From Capnocytophaga sputigena (GTDB lineage Bacteria; Bacteroidota; Bacteroidia; Flavobacteriales; Flavobacteriaceae), in assembly GCF_900446695.1 (NCBI RefSeq), contig NZ_UAVP01000003.1:372001-436000 (forward strand): 64,000 bases of DNA, read 5' to 3'. This document shows positions 59,924 through 64,000 of the stretch, one piece after another. The notes under the pieces were generated by a model. The model saw only the letters and a program-made list of their open reading frames with translations. It made no database searches and was not told where the DNA came from. How positions within the stretch are numbered: position 1 is the stretch's first letter; each line of letters starts with the position of its first letter. Made by a program: the position numbers and the translations under genes.

Positions 59924-60628
59924 ATGAAGCGATTTATATTCATATTTGTATTGTGTTGGTATGGCACCAATATATGGGCACAAACAGAGGTGCGGGGCAG
60001 GGTAATGCACGACACGATTCCGCTATCGGGGGTACACGTGCTAAACCTCTATACTCACGCCATCACCACTACCGATGCCAACGGCTATTTTACCCTTAAA
60101 GCGCGTGAACGGCATACTTTGCAATTTACTTTTGTGGGAATGGAAACTGTATACCGCGTACTTACCAAAACTGATTTTGGCTTTGGAGGACTTAATATCA
60201 CAATGAACATAGCTGTAAACCAACTAGATGAAGTACAAGTCTCACAATATCGAAAACTATCAGCTCAAGAGTTAGGTATCTTGCAACATACCCCTCAAGA
60301 GCGCACTTTTGCTGAAAAACGACTATATGCTAGCAAGGGATTAGGTATTGTCTCGATTCTAAATACTTTGTCAGGACAAAAAAAAATTATCAAAAAAATA
60401 GTAGCCAACGAAAAGAATTTAGCTGTAGCACAATACATTCGTGAAAATATGAGTCCTTTTCTACAAAAAGAACTCAAACTGAATGAAGAAGAAATAGACA
60501 TTTTAGCTTATTTTGTAATGGAACGCCCCGAGTTTCACGAGCTTGTACGCAAAAAAGACAACAAACCAATGGAGTTTATGCTTTTAGAAGCGTGGAATGA
60601 AGTGCAAGCTGCACAAGCAACTAATTGA
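59924..60628 (+). CDS. Carboxypeptidase-like regulatory domain protein, paralogue 1
   Basis: The 234-aa protein has a signal peptide (1-18, ending NIWA). A CarboxypepD_reg-like beta domain is at about 20-100 (TEVRGRVMHDTIPLSGVHVLN). A helical C-terminal part contains GILQHTPQERTF, KNLAVAQYIRENM and YFVMERPEF. Not a TonB receptor, since it is far too short. Tandem paralogue follows. Confidence 0.7.
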   Translation: MKRFIFIFVLCWYGTNIWAQTEVRGRVMHDTIPLSGVHVLNLYTHAITTTDANGYFTLKARERHTLQFTFVGMETVYRVLTKTDFGFGGLNITMNIAVNQLDEVQVSQYRKLSAQELGILQHTPQERTFAEKRLYASKGLGIVSILNTLSGQKKIIKKIVANEKNLAVAQYIRENMSPFLQKELKLNEEEIDILAYFVMERPEFHELVRKKDNKPMEFMLLEAWNEVQAAQATN

Positions 60629-60639
60629 TTACTGAACCA

Positions 60640-61419
60640 ATGAGAGATTTTTTTCTCATATTACTCTTGTTCATCTCCTTTATAGCAAAGGGGCAAGAAG
60701 CGACGCGCATTAGAGGAAAGGTATTCTACAACAATGCTCCTATAGAAGGGGTACACATTCAAAACATAGACAATCAGCATTACACAAGCACCGATGCAGA
60801 AGGTTCGTTTTCAATAGAAGCTCAAAAAGGGCATACCCTAAAAGCTACTTTTGTGGGTAAGAAAACTCTCTATCGCAGTCTTACCCAAGTAGATTTACAT
60901 CGATTAGTCACTCTAAAAATGACCGATGTTACGATTACTTTAGACGAAGTAAGTGTGAGTGAAAGACCTAAGATAACTGCCCAAAGTTTAGGAATCCTAC
61001 AACATACCCCAAAAGAGCGCACTTGGGAAGAAAAACGAGAATATGCCAATGCAGATATTCTTCAAGTAGATAAATTCACTCTCTATAAATTATTAGTAGG
61101 AAGTGTAGGGATAAATTTTATAGCTATCATCAACCAACTGAATGGAAAAGCAAAAATTATCAAACAACAAGTTATCAATGAAAAGAATTTAATGGTAGCA
61201 CATTACATTGTAAATGAAATGAGTAACTACCTAAAAAACGAACATCATCTAACGGAAGAAGAAATAGGCACTTTGGCTTATTATGTAATGGAGAAACCCG
61301 AAGCCCATCGCCTTGTAGAACGGAAAGAGAAGAAGGAATTAGAATTTATGTTATACGAATGGTGGAATGAATTAACTAATTTACAGAAAGAAGAAACAAA
61401 AAAAAATGTTAATAATTAA
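60640..61419 (+). CDS. Carboxypeptidase-like regulatory domain protein, paralogue 2
   Basis: Start chosen at ATG 60640 (MRDFFLILLLFISFIA, 259 aa). Same layout as the preceding gene: signal peptide, TRIRGKVFYNNAPIEGVHIQN, GILQHTPKERTW, KNLMVAHYIVNEM, YYVMEKPEA. The pair arose by tandem duplication; the second has an insertion of about 20 residues. Envelope role unknown. Confidence 0.7.
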   Translation: MRDFFLILLLFISFIAKGQEATRIRGKVFYNNAPIEGVHIQNIDNQHYTSTDAEGSFSIEAQKGHTLKATFVGKKTLYRSLTQVDLHRLVTLKMTDVTITLDEVSVSERPKITAQSLGILQHTPKERTWEEKREYANADILQVDKFTLYKLLVGSVGINFIAIINQLNGKAKIIKQQVINEKNLMVAHYIVNEMSNYLKNEHHLTEEEIGTLAYYVMEKPEAHRLVERKEKKELEFMLYEWWNELTNLQKEETKKNVNN

Positions 61420-61449
61420 TTGTTATTTAATAATTAATTTGTACCTTTG
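61420..61449 (+). promoter_or_regulatory. Promoter of the phosphohexomutase gene
   Basis: TTG (61420-61422), 19 bp, TACCTTTG (61442-61449), 61 nt before the ATG. Confidence 0.75.
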
Positions 61450-61509
61450 CTAACGAAAAACAACGCTGATAAAATATATAAATAGAAGTCAGCCTTTATA
61501 ATTAATTTT

Positions 61510-63216
61510 ATGAAAAGTATTGACACAGCAAAAGCGTGGCTTTCTGACACTTTTGATGCAGAAACCCGCAGTAAGGTTCAAGCCCTCATCGATGGAAATC
61601 CCGATGAACTCAACGAAGCCTTTCACAAGAACTTAGAGTTTGGTACTGGAGGTATGCGAGGTATTATGGGTATCGGTACTAACCGTATCAACAAATACAC
61701 TTTGGGAAAAAATACCCAAGGATTGAGCAACTACCTCAAAAAATGTTTTCCTAACAAAGAAATAAAAGTGGCTATCGCTCACGATTGCCGTAACAACTCT
61801 AAGAAATTTGCCAAAATAGTAGCCGATGTATTTGCAGCTAATGGCATTAAAGTATTTCTCTTCTCCGACCTTCGTCCTACTCCTGAATTATCCTTCACTG
61901 TACGTTATTTAGGATGCCAAGCAGGTATCGTGCTTACCGCCTCTCACAACCCTCCAGAATACAATGGTTATAAAGTTTATTGGCAAGACGGTGGACAAAC
62001 TGTACCGCCTGAAGATGGCGATATTATGAAAGCTATTGAAGCCATTGACTTCAAAGACATCAAATTCAATGCTGATGAGAGTCTTATTCACTATATCGAC
62101 AAAGAGCTTGATAATGCTTTTGCCGAAGCCTCTATCAAACACGGCGACTTCAATGCTCCTGAGAAAGACAAGCTAAAAATTGTATTTACTTCTTTGCACG
62201 GCACTTCTATTACAATGGTACCCGATGTACTCAAACGCGCAGGATTTACCAATGTACATATCGTAGAAGAACAAGCCGTACCCGATGGTAACTTCCCTAC
62301 TGTAAAATCACCTAACCCTGAAGAGCCTGAAGCACTTACTATGGCACTCAAAAAAGCCGATGAAATAGGTGCAGATATCGTAATAGGTACCGACCCCGAT
62401 TGCGACCGCATAGGTATAGCTGTTCGCGACCTTCACGGCAAAATGGTACTGCTCAACGGTAACCAAACAATGGTAATGATGACTGAGTTCCTCTTGGAAC
62501 AACAAAGCAAAAAAGGCTTTAAAGGCAATGAGTTTGTCGCTTCTACTATTGTTTCAACTCCTATGGTAAAAGCCATCGCCGATGCCTACAAAGTGGAATA
62601 CAAAGAAGGACTTACTGGCTTCAAATGGATTGCCAAAATGATTAAAGACTTCCCTGAGCTCACTTTCATAGGTGGTGGTGAAGAAAGTTTTGGCTATATG
62701 ATAAGCGATTTTGTACGCGATAAAGATGCTGTAACCGCTACTCTATTAGCTTGTGAGATTGCAGCATTCGCTAAAGCTAAAGGCAGTTCTTTCTACAAAG
62801 AATTACTACACGCTTATACTAAATATGGCTTCTATAAAGAATACCTCATCTCCTTAGTGAAGAAAGGTATTTCAGGCTCAGAAGAAATTGCCCAAATGAT
62901 GAAAAACTTGCGCGAGAACCCTCTAAAAGAAATTGGAGGTGAAAAGGTAACAATGATACACGATATCCAAACCTCTATCTCACACATAGTAGCTACAGGC
63001 AAAGTTTCAACACTTAATATTCCTAAATCGAATGTACTTATTTACTACACTGAAAACGGTACAAAAATAGCTGCCCGCCCTAGTGGTACAGAACCTAAAA
63101 TTAAGTTCTATTTCAGTGTAAACACTCCTTTAGAACGTATTGAGGACTTTGAAGCAACTCAAAAGATTTTGGATGGAAAAATACAAAAAATTGTAGAAGA
63201 GTTGAAATTAAAATAA
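61510..63216 (+). CDS. Phospho-sugar mutase (phosphoglucomutase/phosphomannomutase family)
   Basis: The 568-aa protein has the phosphoserine loop TASHNPPEYNGYK, the metal-binding DPDCDRIG, sugar-binding GGGEESFGYM and the phosphate-binding RPSGTEPKIKFY. Cytosolic. It interconverts sugar 1- and 6-phosphates; specificity between glucose, mannose and others is not readable. Single gene between terminators. Confidence 0.92.
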   Translation: MKSIDTAKAWLSDTFDAETRSKVQALIDGNPDELNEAFHKNLEFGTGGMRGIMGIGTNRINKYTLGKNTQGLSNYLKKCFPNKEIKVAIAHDCRNNSKKFAKIVADVFAANGIKVFLFSDLRPTPELSFTVRYLGCQAGIVLTASHNPPEYNGYKVYWQDGGQTVPPEDGDIMKAIEAIDFKDIKFNADESLIHYIDKELDNAFAEASIKHGDFNAPEKDKLKIVFTSLHGTSITMVPDVLKRAGFTNVHIVEEQAVPDGNFPTVKSPNPEEPEALTMALKKADEIGADIVIGTDPDCDRIGIAVRDLHGKMVLLNGNQTMVMMTEFLLEQQSKKGFKGNEFVASTIVSTPMVKAIADAYKVEYKEGLTGFKWIAKMIKDFPELTFIGGGEESFGYMISDFVRDKDAVTATLLACEIAAFAKAKGSSFYKELLHAYTKYGFYKEYLISLVKKGISGSEEIAQMMKNLRENPLKEIGGEKVTMIHDIQTSISHIVATGKVSTLNIPKSNVLIYYTENGTKIAARPSGTEPKIKFYFSVNTPLERIEDFEATQKILDGKIQKIVEELKLK

Positions 63217-63235
63217 AACACTTCATTAATAAAAA

Positions 63236-63267
63236 AGCCGGCAATTTAAAATTGCCGGCTTTTTTTA
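63236..63267. terminator. Bidirectional terminator between the mutase and susD
   Basis: GCCGGCAAT and ATTGCCGGC form a perfect stem flanked by A- and T-runs, shared by two convergent genes. Confidence 0.9.
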
Positions 63268-63286
63268 TATAAAGAATCTAATAAGA

Positions 63287-64000
63287 TTAGTAACCAGGGG
63301 TTTGAACAAGTGTATTATCATCTGCTATCATAGCTGGGGAAATAGGCAAATATATATTCTTTTTTGTACCATTAGAAGTCATTGAAGCTACTTCATCATA
63401 TACAAAATTATCACCAGCTCGTAGTAAATCCCACCAACGTTTACCTTCTCCAATAAACTCTTTGTAACGTTCATCAAGAATAGCCTTAGCGTTATTAGCT
63501 TGAGTACTATTGGTATAACCATGGATAGCTACATTGTAATTGCTACCATAAGCTCTTGCACGTACTTGGTTTATCTCAGCAGAAGGGTCTTCACCTAAGT
63601 TATTTTTAGCCTCTGCTAATAGCAATAATACATCAGCATAGCGATAAATAGGTACGTTATTTTCATTCACTATATCACCTGAGTTATTCCTTCCTACGAA
63701 TTTTGAGAGTATAGAACCTAAATAATTAGTAGTATTGAAAGGAATATGTCCTACATTATCAGAGTAAACACGTACAAATGTAGCACGGCGTTGATCTTTT
63801 ACGTCATCTATTAGGCGCAAGGTTTTTTCTGAAGGAGAATGATAGTTACCACCTTCTACATACAAGAATGATGAAATTTTTCGACCACTATCATCAAACT
63901 TATCCTTAACATCGGTATTACGTGCTGTTGTTACTTTATAGAAGTGTTCAGCTTCATCTTTCTTATAATCTAGGGCAAAAATAAACTCAGCATTTTTTTC
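63287..64000 (-). CDS. RagB/SusD-family outer-membrane nutrient-uptake protein (C-terminal part)
   Basis: The frame runs off the right edge; about 237 C-terminal residues are visible, without a start. SusD-family features are NVPIYRYADVLLLLAEA, EINQVRARAYG, LDERYKEFIGEGKRWWDLLRAG and the closing IYLPISPAMI. It would be a surface lipoprotein partnered with a SusC TonB transporter expected just upstream, beyond the window. Confidence 0.9.
   Translation of the reverse strand, partial: EKNAEFIFALDYKKDEAEHFYKVTTARNTDVKDKFDDSGRKISSFLYVEGGNYHSPSEKTLRLIDDVKDQRRATFVRVYSDNVGHIPFNTTNYLGSILSKFVGRNNSGDIVNENNVPIYRYADVLLLLAEAKNNLGEDPSAEINQVRARAYGSNYNVAIHGYTNSTQANNAKAILDERYKEFIGEGKRWWDLLRAGDNFVYDEVASMTSNGTKKNIYLPISPAMIADDNTLVQTPGY

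Overview
This AT-rich window looks like a Flavobacteriia chromosome, and a Capnocytophaga-like oral or commensal species is my best guess. The grounds are Bacteroidetes-type promoters (TTG/TTTG, about 19-21 bp, TAnnTTTG) in front of many genes, no Shine-Dalgarno pattern, a SprE/PorW-like gliding/type IX secretion lipoprotein, a BatB-E operon, a SusD-family protein and flavobacterial gene neighbourhoods. The species is inferred from gene content only.

Layout. (1) 1-2.2 kb: 5' part of a sprE/porW-like gene, a secreted hypothetical with an apparent in-frame amber codon, then a HEPN-type RNase candidate. (2) 2.2-4.39 kb: DUF262 protein and most of a C5-cytosine DNA methyltransferase, transcribed leftward as a tight three-gene cassette (MTase, DUF262, HEPN) that resembles a restriction/defence system. 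(3) About 4,390-39,540: a roughly 35-kb Mu-like transposable prophage. The methyltransferase's first 16 codons and its promoter lie on the far side, at 39,541-39,680. Joining the halves restores an in-frame PIYIDLFCG start, with the 4 bp TATA at both junctions, so the phage sits inside the methyltransferase gene. (4) 39.7-64 kb: ordinary chromosome: carB, batB-batE, aroK, four tRNAs (Lys-CTT, two Lys-TTT, Leu-GAG), parE, sufS, lysA, smpB, a ferredoxin reductase, an S41 protease, mutL, a rhomboid protease, two carboxypeptidase-regulatory-domain paralogues, a phosphohexomutase and the 3' part of a susD gene.

Prophage logic. The repressor (S24 fold) reads right; a Cro/Ner-like gene, small genes, MuA transposase, MuB ATPase and accessory early genes read left (37.6 to 28.4 kb). 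A small HTH regulator sits between early and late regions. Late genes leave a shared regulatory hub at 19.7-19.9 kb. Rightward are DUF6046, baseplate hub, spike, terminases, gp36/gp37-like proteins, a virion morphogenesis protein, portal, and a MuF protein carrying a CdiA-type nuclease toxin. Leftward are protease/scaffold, capsid, sheath, tube, tail chaperones, tape measure, baseplate, fibres, lysis genes and two DNA adenine methylases at the right end.

The most interesting signals are: a probable portal-MuF programmed -1 frameshift (A7 slippery run, 5-nt spacer, 13-bp perfect stem); a promoter-driven, highly structured small RNA at 6.26 kb whose promoter recurs next to the MuF-toxin gene; a perfect 54-nt four-way-junction element just upstream of the MuA start; a helically phased octamer array near the phage left end; a tail-chaperone frameshift; and a carB leader with aptamer-plus-terminator architecture.
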